A DNA stretch of 64,000 bases, taken from Strigops habroptila (lineage: Eukaryota > Chordata > Aves > Psittaciformes > Psittacidae). Shown here piece by piece: positions 54,401-63,969 of the stretch. A model generated the notes under the pieces. The model searched no databases. It was not told the DNA's origin and saw only the letters and a program-made list of their open reading frames with translations. Made by a program: the position numbers and the translations under genes. The stretch is from NCBI RefSeq assembly GCF_004027225.2, contig NW_022651105.1:620924-684923 (forward strand), given 5' to 3'. Each line of letters starts with the position of its first letter. Within the stretch, counting starts at the first letter, position 1.

Positions 54401-57400
54401 TCCCCTCCCTTTCTCTCTTCCCTTCCTTTCCCTTCCCCTCCCTTTCCCTCTTCCCTTCCCTTCCCTTCCCTTCCTTTCCCTTCCCTTCCTTTCCCTTCCC
54501 TTCCTTTCCCTTCCCCTCCCTTTCTCTCTTCCCTTCCTTTCCCTTCCCTTCCCTTCCTTTCCCTTCCCTCTCTTCCCTCCCCTTCCTTTCCTTTCATCTC
54601 CCTTTCCCTCTTCCCTTCCCTTCCCTTCCCTTCCTTTCCCTTCCCCTCCCTTTCCCTCTTCCCTTCCCTTCCTTTCCCTTCCCTCCCTTCCCTTCCTTTC
54701 CCTTCCCCTCCCTTTCCCTCTTTCCTTCCTTTCCCTTCCCTTCCTTTCCCTTCCCTCCCTTCCTCTCCCCCCCCTCTCCTCCCCTTCCCCTCCCTTTCCC
54801 TCTTCCCTTCCCTTCCCTTCCCCCTTCTTTTCCCTTCTTTTCTCTTCTTTTCCCTTCTTCCTTCTTCTCCCTTCTCTGTCATCCCTTATCCCTTTCACCT
54901 TTCCCCCTCATCTCCTCTTCTTTTTCCTTTCTCCTTTTTCCTTTCCTTCCTTTCCTTCTCCCTTTCCTTTCCTTTCCTTTCTTTCTCTCTCTTTCCTTTC
55001 CTTTCCTTTCCTTTCCTTTCCTTTCCTTTCCTTTCCTTTCCTTTCCTTTCCTTTCCTTTCCTTTCCTTTCCTTTCCTTCCCTTCCCTTCCCTTCCCTTCC
55101 CTTCCCTTCCCTTCCCTTCCCTTCCCCTTTCCCTTCCCTTCCCTCCCCGCTCCAACCCTCCCCCGTTTCCTCTCTCCACAAGGATCGGAATGAGATCCAG
55201 GGGGATGTGTTTCAGGTTTGAACCGAGGCCGTGGCCGTGGCCCCAGAGGAAGAGGGAACAAAGGGATGGGCCGAGGCCGGGGCCGAGGTGGGAGCAGGAG
55301 CGGGATGGGGAAAGGTGGTGGCATGAACGAAGATGACGATTACTACGACGAGGACATGGGGGTGAGCGCCTGTTTTCCTGCTCCCTGCCTCCTGCATGCT
55401 CGAAATCCAGCCCCATTCCCAAGAAAAACCCAAATGGGTCTTCCCAGCAGCCACAAAAGCTGCCCCAGCTCCAAGACCAGCATCTTTCTGGTCTCCAACA
55501 GATCCCTCAGGGGCTTCTCCTCGCTTTTTCATCCCAAATCCCGGTGGTGTTCCCTCGGGGAGACATCCACGTGGGAATTTTCCCTTCTTCCCATGGGATC
55601 TGTTGCTTCCCCTCTCCAATTCCCTACGGACTGATGGGCTGTGCTTCCCGCAGGACGGCGGCGGCGGTGGGAATTACCGCCGGAACGACCACGACAAACC
55701 CCACCAGCAGGCGGACAAGAAGGGCAAAGTGATCTGCAAGTACTTCGTGGAGGGCCGGTGTACCTGGGTAAGGAGTAACCCGGGAGTATCCCCCTGGATG
55801 CATCCCTGGAGCCTTCCCTGAGGCTCCAAATCCAGGCTTTGAGCCGTTTCTAACCAAACCCTGGGCCTGCAAAGCTGTTTTGGAGCAGCTCCTGGGTCCA
55901 AGAGCTGCTCCAGCACGAGCTTCTGGTGATGTTCCTCCTCAGGGCGACCACTGCAACTTCAGCCACGACATCGAACTGCCAAAGAAACGGGAGCTCTGCA
56001 AGTTCTACATCACCGGCTACTGCGCCCGCGCGGAGAACTGCCCCTACATGCACGATATCCTTTGGGATTCGGCCTGGATCAGCCCCGCTTCCACCGCGGG
56101 GATGCACGGGGGAACCTGGCCGAGCGGTTCCTCCTGGGGAAAGGGGGGGGTGCGGAAGGGAAGGAAGGGAAATGAGGGGGGTGGGGGTTTGCTGCTGGGG
56201 TCGATCCAGACGTAGCAGGAACATCCGCTGGGATTTGTTCTCCTTAATCCCGAGCACGGGACTTCCCGTGTAAGCTCTTCCACACCACGGGCAACTGCAT
56301 CAACGGCGATGACTGCATGTTCTCCCACGAGCCGCTCACCGAGGAGACCCGGGAGCTGCTGGACAAGGTACGGGCGGGTGCTGCTGCGCCTTCCCCTCTG
56401 CTTCCCGGCCTCGGGAATGGAGGGAAGAGCTCCCGGGAATCACCGCTTCCTCCTCTCGCCATCCCAGATGCTGGCGGATGACGCGGAAGCGGGGGCCGAG
56501 GACGAGAAGGAGGTGGAAGAGCTCAAGAAACAAGGGATTAACCCCCTGCCCAAGCCCCCCCCGGGGGTCGGGCTGCTCCCAACGCCTCCCCGGCCCCCCG
56601 GCCCCCCAGCGCCAACGTCTCCCAATGGGAGGCCGATGCCTGGGGGTCCCCCCCCGCCGCCCCCCCCGCCGTTGCCCCCCCCAGGGCCGCAGCTGCCCCC
56701 GCCGCTGCACGAGCCGCTGTCCCCGCAGCAGCTCCAGCAGCAGCAGGACATGTACAAGAAGATCCCGTCGCTCTTCGAGATCGTGGTGAGACCCACGGGG
56801 CAGCTGGCGGAGAAGCTGGGAGTCAGGTGGGTGCCACCACGGCCCCCGGGGGGGCTCTTCCCGCTGGGGGCTTGGGTGGGAGGGACCTGGAAGCTCCTCC
56901 AGATCCATGGGCAGGGGCACCTTCCATAGGGCACCCAACTTCCATCCAACCCGTGTCCCACCACCCTCACGGTGAGGAGCTTCTTCAGGGACACCTTCCA
57001 TAGGGCAGGTTGCTCCAACCTGCCAGGGATGGAGCATCCAAACCTTCTCCATTCAATCCAGCCCAGGATCATCCTCAACTTCCTCATGGAACCATGGAAT
57101 GGTTTGGGTTGGAAGGGACCTTCAAGCTCATCCGGTCCCAACCAAGGGGCAGGGACACCTCCATAGGGCAGGTTGCTCTAGCCTGGCCTTGGACACTCCT
57201 CATCCAGCCCTTCTCCATTCAACCCATCCCAGTGTCCCACCACCCTCCGAGCAAAGAGCTTTGTCCCAATATCCCATCCAACCCTTCCTTATTCCCGTTG
57301 GAAGCTCTTCCTGCTCACCCCATCCCTCCATCCTGCATCCAAAGCCCCTCTCCAGCTTTCCCAGCACCCCTTTAGGCTCTGGGAGCTGCTCCAAGGTGGG

Positions 57401-60055
57401 ATAATCCCCAGGGAAGGGATTATCCCAGCACACGGCTGGCGATCCAGGTCCATCCCTCCACCTTTTCCTTTGGTTTCTCTTCCAGGCACCCAGGTCCACC
57501 CCCCCCGAGATTCCCTGGACCAGGAGGACCCCCAGGACCGATGGGGCCTGGACCCATGCACCCCGACATGCACCCGGATATGCATCCTGACATGCATCCC
57601 GACATGCATCCCGACATGCATCCCGACATGCACCCGGATATGCACCCGGATATGCACCCGGACATGCCGATGGGCCCCGGGATGAATCCCGGCCCCCCCA
57701 TGGGTCCCGGCCCCCCCCATGATGCCCTATGGGCCGGATGATTCCCCACATTCCGGAATGATGCCGCCCGGGCCACCCGGCCAGGGCTTCTATGATAACT
57801 TCTACCAGCAGCAAGAAGGGCTGGAGATGGATCATGGAATGATGGGAGACCCAGGTACATCCCCAGCAGCACAGATGGGTTATTCCCGGGATTCCGAGCA
57901 GGAAAGGGGGTTATTTAAGGGATTTGCTTCTATCGGGATGCTCTTTTCCTTGGCAGATGACTACGGAGGCTACGAGGACCTGGAAGGGCCCCCGGGAGAG
58001 CACATGTTCCCTGATCCTTCCTTGGATCACGATGCCCTGTGTGAAGGAGGCCCCCCCGGCCTCCCCAAGCCTCCGGGCAGCATTCCCGACTTCCTGCCCT
58101 CGGCACAGAGGGCTCTTTACCTGAGGATCCAGCAGAAGCAGCAGGAGGAGGAGGAGAGGGCTCGGAGGCTGGAGAGCAGCAAGCAGGAGCGCGAGAACGA
58201 GGAAGGCAAGTGGGAAAAGCCACGGTTTTCCCGGCACATCGGGGGGGGATAACGTGGGATAACGGCGTTGGAGGTGGGAGCTTGGAAAAGGAGGGGGGGA
58301 ATAAGGGGAATCACAGAGGGAATACGGCGTGCTGGGTACCTGGGAGAACATCCCCAGTGTCCCAATGGGATGGAGAGGAGCTGGAAAAGCGGGAAGCGCT
58401 GGCTGGGAGGTGACAGGGATTGGGAGCGGAGGCTGCTGCGGGAAGAGGGAAAGGAAGAAGGAAAGAGGGAAAGGAAGAGGAAGAGGGAAAGGCAGAGGAT
58501 GTGCTTGTCACTCCAGTGACCCGTGGGGCAGGAGCAGGGAATGCCGACGCTGTCACGCACCATCCCCGTTGCAGCAAAACCCGGGAGCAGTTGGGAATGG
58601 GAATTGGGATCGGGGAGAAAGGGCCACGTTTGGGGTCCTCGCCTGCGCTTCCCTTATCCCTTCCTGTGCTCGTCCTCCCACCAGGCGATCCCGGGAACTG
58701 GTATTCCAGCGACGAGGACGAGGGCGGGAGCAGCGTCACCTCCATCCTGAAATCCCTGCGGCAGCAGAGCTCCGGGAATGCCGCGCGCCCACACAAGGGC
58801 CAGGCCGGGGGCAGCGCCCGCCCGGCCGACCCACGCTGCGGGATCCCGCGCCTGTCCCGGAATGCCGAGCCCTCCGGAGAGCCGGGACCCTCCGACCCCC
58901 GCCTCGCCCGCCACATTCCCTCCGCCATTCCCAAACCCGAGCCTCATTCCAGCGCCGGCAGCGGGCAGAAGCCCCCTCTGCTTCCCGACGAGGAGGAAGG
59001 GGAACGGGCTCTCCGGGATAAGCCCATCAGTATCCCTTTGGATGCTCTTCCCGGCCATTCCCTGCGGGATCCCCGCTCCCAGCTCCAGCAGTTCAGCCAC
59101 ATCAAGAAGGACGTTGTCCTCAACAAGCCCAACTTTGCCCGGATGATCCTATGGAGCCCCGAGGATCTGATCCCGCTCCCCATCCCGAAGCAGGAATTCA
59201 TCCCCGTCCCGGCCGCCCTTCAATCCATGCCCGCCCTGGATCCGCGCCTCAACAGATCCCAAGCATCCCTGTCGGATCCCAGGCAGCGAGCGGGAAGCGC
59301 GCAGGGAGATGCCAACTCCTCGGGATCAGGATCGGGGCTCCCGGATTTCGAGCTCTTATCCCGCATCCTAAAGACGGTGTCGGCGGGTGGGAGCCCCCAG
59401 AGCGACAAACCCAGCGACCCGCGGGTGCGCAAAGCTCCCGCCGATCCCAGGCTGCACAAATCCATGGATCCAGCGGCATCCCGAGCTTCCAAAGCCATGG
59501 AGCAGGCGCCGGGGGGTGAAGCGGCTCCGGCCATCGCTCCTATGACCCGCGGCTGCTGACGGGCACCGGGGCAAGCAGCGTCCTCAGCGCCATCAGCCTC
59601 TATGATCCCCAGAACTCCCAACTCGGGCGGCAAAGCCTCCGAGCCCCTTCCCGAGGGATCATCCAAAGCCTCGGAATGCGGGAAACCCCCCGCCAAAGCC
59701 AAGGAGCCGCTTTTTGTCCGCCGTTCCGCTCTGGAGCAGCCCGAAGCCGAGAGAGGAAGCGGCGAAAGCCAGCACGGACAGATACAACAGCTACAACCGC
59801 CCGCGGCCCAAAGCCGCCGGGAGCGGCCCCGGAATGCCACCGGCAGCGGGACGGATCCCGCTGCTTCCCCAACCCGGGGTGCACAACCTCCCGGTGCCCC
59901 CGTGTACGGGATGGTGAAAACAGAGCTCAAATCGGGAGCCGGGAGCCCCTTTGCCGGGAATAAGCCCGGCGCAGGACAGCGAGCAGCAGGACGCCGCTTC
60001 CCTCAAGGATGTCTTCAAGGGCTTCGACCCCACGGCGTCCCCCTTCTGCCAGTAG
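45419..60055 (+). CDS. ZC3H4: ZC3H4, CCCH zinc-finger protein of the Restrictor complex
   Basis: ZC3H4 acts with WDR82 in the nucleus to end unproductive extragenic transcription. Exons: 45419-45579, 51874-52093, 52691-52801, 52969-53191, 53673-53815, 53920-54007, 55216-55361, 55654-55767, 55943-56054, 56258-56367, 56468-56826, 57486-57854, 57957-58205, 58685-60055; about 1,258 codons (human 1,303). Order: proline-rich start, [17 protein letters not shown], Lys/Arg-rich [11 protein letters not shown]-type stretch, KELNQYRR blocks, RGG-like GRGRG, three CCCH fingers ([58 protein letters not shown]), a proline tract, a (HPDM)n repeat, then DPRL-type repeats and the end [18 protein letters not shown]. 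The intron after 56054 is AT-AC; the one after 58205 is GC-AG. Exon 12 needs one C fewer at 57711-57718. The last exon changes frame about five times yet stays conserved throughout, so sequence errors are likely. Confidence 0.95.
46030..46545. repeat. minisatellite in ZC3H4 intron 1
   Basis: Units of about 20-25 bp on 'ttagctgctttaggggg' and 'gtgccctatagcttc'. Confidence 0.9.
46950..48125. repeat. 1.2-kb GAGTAACC minisatellite array in ZC3H4 intron 1
   Basis: Every 80-130 bp a cassette repeats: 'aagtaacttctgagttaccc', 'ctgtgtaaagtaacctctga', 'gtaaccaccaagtaacctct' and 'gagtaacttgagt'. About eleven cassettes vary in how many 'gagtaaccacc' sub-units they hold. Minus-strand frames stay open. 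Confidence 0.95.
48130..50780. other. ZC3H4: unique part of ZC3H4 intron 1
   Basis: This is 2.6 kb of non-repetitive intron in which I recognise no exon, RNA gene or repeat family. Confidence 0.5.
50785..51285. repeat. GGAGAAGGAAAAG polypurine tract in ZC3H4 intron 1
   Basis: About 500 bp of pure A/G on the plus strand, made of gga, gaa and aaa triplet-like units. All frames are open and rich in Lys/Glu or Ser/Phe by composition. Confidence 0.95.
52310..52600 (+). mobile_element. CR1 LINE in ZC3H4 intron 2
   Basis: CR1 3' end: 'gggatggagggacagg', 'cttccctgtgagggtggtgg', 'cccttccaacccaaagcatt', then 'ccatgattccatga'. Sense to ZC3H4. Confidence 0.9.
53225..53430 (+). mobile_element. CR1 LINE fragment in ZC3H4 intron 4
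   Basis: Short CR1 3' end starting at 'aggaagttcttccctgtgaa' and ending 'ccaaaccattccatgatcct'. Sense to ZC3H4, about 35 bp beyond the exon 4 donor. Confidence 0.9.
54018..55150. repeat. 1.1-kb polypyrimidine tract in ZC3H4 intron 6
   Basis: Nearly uninterrupted C/T on the plus strand. It runs from (cccttcc)n through mixed 'ccctttccctcttccct' to (cttttc)n and back to (cttcc)n. Only a handful of purines occur in 1.1 kb. It ends about 65 bp before the exon 7 acceptor. Confidence 0.95.
56055..56257 (+). other. ZC3H4: U12-type AT-AC intron in ZC3H4
   Basis: The intron begins ATATCCTTT, an exact U12 donor. It has TCCTTAAT at 56241-56248, one base from the U12 branch consensus, and ends in AC ten bases after the branch adenosine. 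Joining at these points keeps the conserved residues CPYMHG|DFPCK in frame (phase 1) between the second and third zinc fingers. Confidence 0.9.
56850..57410 (-). mobile_element. CR1 LINE composite in ZC3H4 intron 11
   Basis: Two reversed CR1 fragments (56850-57064, itself broken into two pieces, and about 57090-57410) are linked by 'aggatcatcctcaacttcct'. They are nearly identical over about 400 bp to the pair at 41650-42060. Confidence 0.9.
57550..57670 (+). repeat. ZC3H4: coding 12-bp repeat, (Met-His-Pro-Asp)n
   Basis: Nine or ten copies of a 12-bp unit such as 'atgcatcccgac' encode MHPD within ZC3H4 exon 12. Human ZC3H4 has the same repeat at this place. Confidence 0.9.
58206..58684 (+). 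other. ZC3H4: GC-AG intron in ZC3H4
   Basis: The donor reads GAAG|GCAAGT, the usual context of GC donors, and the acceptor is CACCAG. This junction alone gives the conserved [18 protein letters not shown] in frame. The nearby GTGGGA would break the frame. Confidence 0.75.
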
Positions 60056-60888
60056 AATCCCAACGATTCCCAACCTTCCCGGCACCGCTCGGGGGGGGAT
60101 TGGGGTGTTCTTTTGGTTCTTTGCCATTTATTTGAAGCCCATTAGCGCTCACTTTAGCCGTAGGTCCTGTATATAACCCCCACCCCCCCCCCTTCCCGCC
60201 GGAATTCCAGAGGTTTCCCCCCTCCAACCATGTTTTCCAAGAGAAATCAACGTTTCCTCCGTGCTACAAAGCGGCGTTTCCATCGTTTTCCTGCTTTTCC
60301 ACACCCCCCCCCCCCTCCCAAAACCACCCCTGATCAACAGCATCCGGGGGGGGAAAAATCGGGAATACTCAACTTCCACATCCCAATCCAGCCCTTCCAG
60401 CGGTGGGATTGGGCATCTCCCCCTTCCCAAAGCCGCACTTCCCACCATTCCCACCTTTTTCTACAATCCTTAAGGGGGCAACCAGGGCAAAAACCCCCCG
60501 GAAAGGTGGGAAATGGGCTTTGGATCCATCACTTCCCGGTTGCATCCTGGGGTTTTTTAGCGGAATTCCATGATTTTTACACTTTGGGATTCTCGGGCTA
60601 TTTCCAACACCCCCCCCCACCCCCAAAAAAATGAGCCAAAAGAAGGGAAAAAAGAGAAGGAAAAGAAGTTTCTATCCTTGACATTAAATTATTCCGCTCC
60701 CGTTCCTTTGCTCCTGCGGGATTTTGCAGCTGGAAAAGAGGGATTTGGGGGGGGCTTCCCCCCCAAAAGAGGCCGGACAAGGAATTTGGCTCCAAAGTGG
60801 TGTCTTCCCCATGGATTTGGAGGTGAAGCCCCACAACCCCCTGGACCAGGCGGGTTTGGGGGGTCCGGGGGGGTTCCGGAGCCGTTGT

Positions 60889-60894
60889 AATAAA
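60889..60894 (+). terminator. ZC3H4: ZC3H4 polyadenylation signal AATAAA
   Basis: AATAAA 835 bp beyond the stop, within a G/T-rich context. An earlier ATTAAA at about 60685 is an alternative. Confidence 0.6.
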
Positions 60895-61259
60895 GGTGTA
60901 AATACCGGTGGGAGTCGAGGCTGGAAAACCGGGAATGGCACCCGGAAAATGGGTGCATCTGGGGGTGGATGGGGGACGTGGGGGGGGGCATATGGGGGGG
61001 TTTGAGGTGTCCCCTCCAATGTAGCCCCATAGAAGTGAGTTGGAGGAGGGGGGGCAGGATCCCTCCAGGACCCCCCCGGGAATGGAATGGAGCCGGGGGG
61101 GGGGCAAGGGGGGGCCACTTCCTGCCAGATGTTCCCAACATCTGGATTCTTCCAGCAACAGATGGTGGGGGGGGGGCTGAGAACAGGGCAGCTCATGACG
61201 CAAATGGGGGGCCCTGGGGACAAAGGGGGGTCCTGCCCCCCCTAACTCAACATGGAGCT

Positions 61260-61570
61260 GAAGGGGTTTGGGGGGGGCATCCCCAAATTTAGGGGGGGGC
61301 CGAATTGGGGGGGGGGCAACATTTTCGGGAGGGGGTCCCATTTTTGGGGGGGTCCCAAATATTTAGACGGTCCCTCCATTTTTTGGGAGGGTCCCAAATA
61401 TTTGGGGGGTCCCCAAATATTTTGGGGGGTCTCATTTTTGGGGGTGTCATCCCATTTTTGGGGGTGTCCCCGCATTTTTGGGGGAGTCCCAAAGATTTTG
61501 GGGGTCCTCCTATTTGTAGGGGGGTCCCAAGTATTTTGTGGGTGTCCCATTTTTGGGGGGGGTCGGTCCC
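61260..61570. repeat. minisatellite between ZC3H4 and PPP1R14A
   Basis: Units of 20-30 bp on 'tttttgggggggtcccaaat'. Confidence 0.85.
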
Positions 61571-61604
61571 ACCATCACACTTCACCCCTGCGGCACAATG
61601 AGGG

Positions 61605-61610
61605 TTTATT
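61605..61610 (-). terminator. PPP1R14A: PPP1R14A polyadenylation signal AATAAA
   Basis: A minus-strand AATAAA 71 bp beyond the stop. Confidence 0.7.
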
Positions 61611-61680
61611 GGAGGGGGTTAAATACAGCCCAGTGGGTGCTGGGGGGGGGGGGGTCCGCATGGGTGCCCCCCACCCGCGG

Positions 61681-63150
61681 TTACGGGGGGGGGTCCTCGG
61701 GGCTGGGTTGCTGCAGGAGCTGCTGCTTCGGGAGCCCCTTGAGCTGCACCAGGAGCTGTTGGATGAAGTCCTGGGGAGGGGGGGGGGGGGGGGAGAAGGG
61801 GGTAAATTAGGGAGCCCCCCATTAATTAACACCCCTTCTTTAATTACCCCCCCTTTAATTACACCCCCCCCCGCCCCGCTGCCGCCCGAGATAAGCGGGG
61901 GGAGGAAAAGGCCCCCCCGGGACAACCCGCAAGGAATGTTTTTGCCTTTTAAAGCCCGGTTTGGAGCCGCCGCAGCCAAAGGGGAGACGCCAAAAGTGGG
62001 GGGGGGGGCAAAGGGGGGGGTGGTTGCAGCCTCTGTGTGTGTTCCCCCCAACGCGCGTCCTCACCCCCCTCCCACTCCCCAAAATACTCCCCCCCCCCAG
62101 CTGCGTACCTCGGGGTCGGCGCTGCACGACTTGAGGATGAGCTGGACCCAGGGATGGATGCAATGATGGAGGGGGGGGGGGGGTTACTCGTGTCCCCCCC
62201 CCAACACGCGTGTGACCCCCCCTCGACCCCCCCGAACCCCCCAACCTGCAGCTTCTGGGCCCGTTCCTCGTCCGTCTCCAGCTCCAGGAGCTCGTCGATG
62301 TTCACCTCGTCCGGCATCTCCTCCTCCTGCCGCGGGGGGGTCCCCGGTGTCCCCATGGCCACGCTTGGGGTGCCCCCCTCGCCACCCGGTGTCCCCATCC
62401 CCGACCCCGGCGGGATAACGGAGCCTCCACCACCCCATGGGACCGGAGCCGGTTCTGGGGTCCCCCCATGGTCCGGCCCAACCAGTCCCGGTCCCGTTAT
62501 TGCTCCCGAGCACCCCAAGCATCCCTCCCCAGCCGGGACCCGCGGTCCCGGTGCCGTTATCGGTCCCGCTCTGTTCCCGGTCCCGGTCCCGTTATCGGTC
62601 CCGCTCTGTTCCCGATCCCGTTATAGCCCCGGTCCCGCTCTGTTCCTGGTCCCGTTACAGCCCCTGATCCCGCTCTCGCTCCCGCCCCTATTCCCGGTCC
62701 CGTTATCTCTCCCGGTCTGGGTCCTGCTGTCTCTCCCGCTCCCGTTATCATCTCTGCCACCCCTGTTCCCGGTCCCGTTATCGCTCCAGGTCCCGTTCTC
62801 GCTCCCGCCTCTGGTCCCGGTCCCGTTATCTCTCGGTCCCGCCCTGCCGTTATGGTCTCTCCGGTCCCGTTATCTCTCCGGTGCCGTTTCTGGCCGCCGG
62901 CGCGGCCGCGGCGCCGCCCGTACCCGGCCCCGGTAGAGCTCCTGCAGCCGCGCCGTCGATCCAGCTCTCGGTGTCGAGCCGCCGCTGCAGCTCCGCCGGT
63001 TGTACTTCACCGTGGCCCGGGCCGGGCGCCGCTGCAGCGCGGGGCTGCGGGCGGCGGGCGGGGGGCGCCCGGGGGAGCCCCCTCCGAGGGATCCCCCCCC
63101 GGGGACCCCCCGCCCCGGCCCTGCCGTCGCCCCACGCGATGCGCGGCCAT
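61681..63150 (-). CDS. PPP1R14A: PPP1R14A (CPI-17), phosphorylation-dependent inhibitor of myosin phosphatase
   Basis: CPI-17 inhibits the PP1 catalytic subunit in myosin phosphatase once protein kinase C phosphorylates a threonine near the N terminus, raising smooth-muscle tone. Exons: 63150-62924, 62326-62246, 62141-62109, 61770-61681; about 143 residues (human 147). Start MAAHRVGRR matches human MAAQRLGKR. The key threonine lies in ARATVKYNRR. ELQRRLDTESWIDG, RLQELYRG, MPDEVNIDELLELETDEER, LILKSC and DFIQQLLVQLKGL match the PHIN domain in order. Within exon 1 the conserved frame is broken three times: one base short at the G8 run near 63100, one short near 62993, one extra near 62952. Conservation continues across all of them, so errors are likelier than decay. 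Exons 2-4 join in phase 0. Intron 1 holds a minisatellite. Confidence 0.88.
62480..62860. repeat. CCCGTTATC / CCCGGT minisatellite in PPP1R14A intron 1
   Basis: Units of 12-30 bp on 'ggtcccgttatcgctcccg' and 'tcccgctctgttcc'. Confidence 0.85.
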
Positions 63151-63234
63151 CGCTCGGCGCCGGGAATGGGGCGGCACAAAGGGGCGGGACAATGGGGCGG
63201 GGGCAAAGGGGGCGGGGACAAAGGGAGACCCCCA

Positions 63235-63690
63235 CAGAGCCCTACAGCCCCAACCGAGCCCTGTAGCGCCCATAGAGCCCTATAGAGTGCCCCCAGCTCT
63301 CCTAACTCTATAGTCCCTCTAGTCCCTATAGCGCCCCATAGCGCCCTATGGTCCTACGGCACCCTATAGCTGCTGTGGGACCCTACAGCCCCATAGCGCC
63401 CGCTTACAGCTCTCCTAAACCCATATCCCCTAGACCCCCCCACTGGCCCTATGGCTCCCATAGCCCCCATACCCCCATAGCGCCCTATAGCCCACATAGC
63501 CCTTATAGCTCCTATAGTGTCCAATAGCCCCCATAGCGCCCTATAGCCCCCATAGCCCCCTATAGGGCCCATAGCCCCTATATCCCCTGTAGCCCCTACA
63601 GCCCCTATAGCTCCTAATAACCCCTATAGCCCCCACAGCCCCTATATCCCCATATACCCTATATTCCCCATAGCCCCCCGTAGCTCCGGC
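63235..63690. repeat. TATAGC-type repeats between PPP1R14A and the next gene
   Basis: Loose units of 'ccctatagcccccatagc', similar in kind to the TATAGGG array upstream of BBC3. Confidence 0.85.
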
Positions 63691-63842
63691 TCCCAAGCAG
63701 CGGCTGTGCAGCGCTGTTTCCCGCGCCGCATGCAAATGAAGGGGCGTGGCTTTCGCTCGGCGGGCGTGGCTTAGAGCTCACCTGTGCCGGGGCCGGGGGG
63801 GCGTGGCTTGGCGCCGGGGGCGGGGCATACCTGCGTGACGCA
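63690..63842 (+). promoter_or_regulatory. CpG promoter with octamer site, probable SPINT2
   Basis: It holds an ATGCAAAT octamer (about 63730), three 'gggcgtggc' boxes and CpG-rich sequence directly before the signal-peptide exon. Confidence 0.45.
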
Positions 63843-63969
63843 ATGACGGCGGCGGCGGCGGCGACGTCGGTCATGGCGCCCGCGCGGCTCGTCCCGGTGC
63901 TGCTGCTGCTGCTCCCGCTGCCCGCGGCCGCCCCCGAGCCCGGCCCGGCCCGGCCGCGTCCCCCGCCCG
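63843..63969 (+). CDS. SPINT2: first exon of a secreted or membrane protein, probably SPINT2 (partial)
   Basis: An ATG at 63843 (or 63873) opens a classic signal peptide: a short basic start (MAPARL), the core VPVLLLLLPLP, then AAAPEPGPARPRP. The frame runs to a possible donor (CCCG|GTAACG) near 63969; the rest is outside the window. No Kunitz domain is visible. The name rests on position: in human, SPINT2 lies on the opposite strand just upstream of PPP1R14A, and its first exon encodes only a signal peptide and a few residues. Another secreted protein cannot be excluded. Confidence 0.45.

Noticed and set aside
53425-55422. Lys/Glu/Gly-rich and Pro/Phe/Ser-rich open frames on both strands
   Set aside because: They are artefacts of the polypyrimidine tract in ZC3H4 intron 6; no start context, no conservation.
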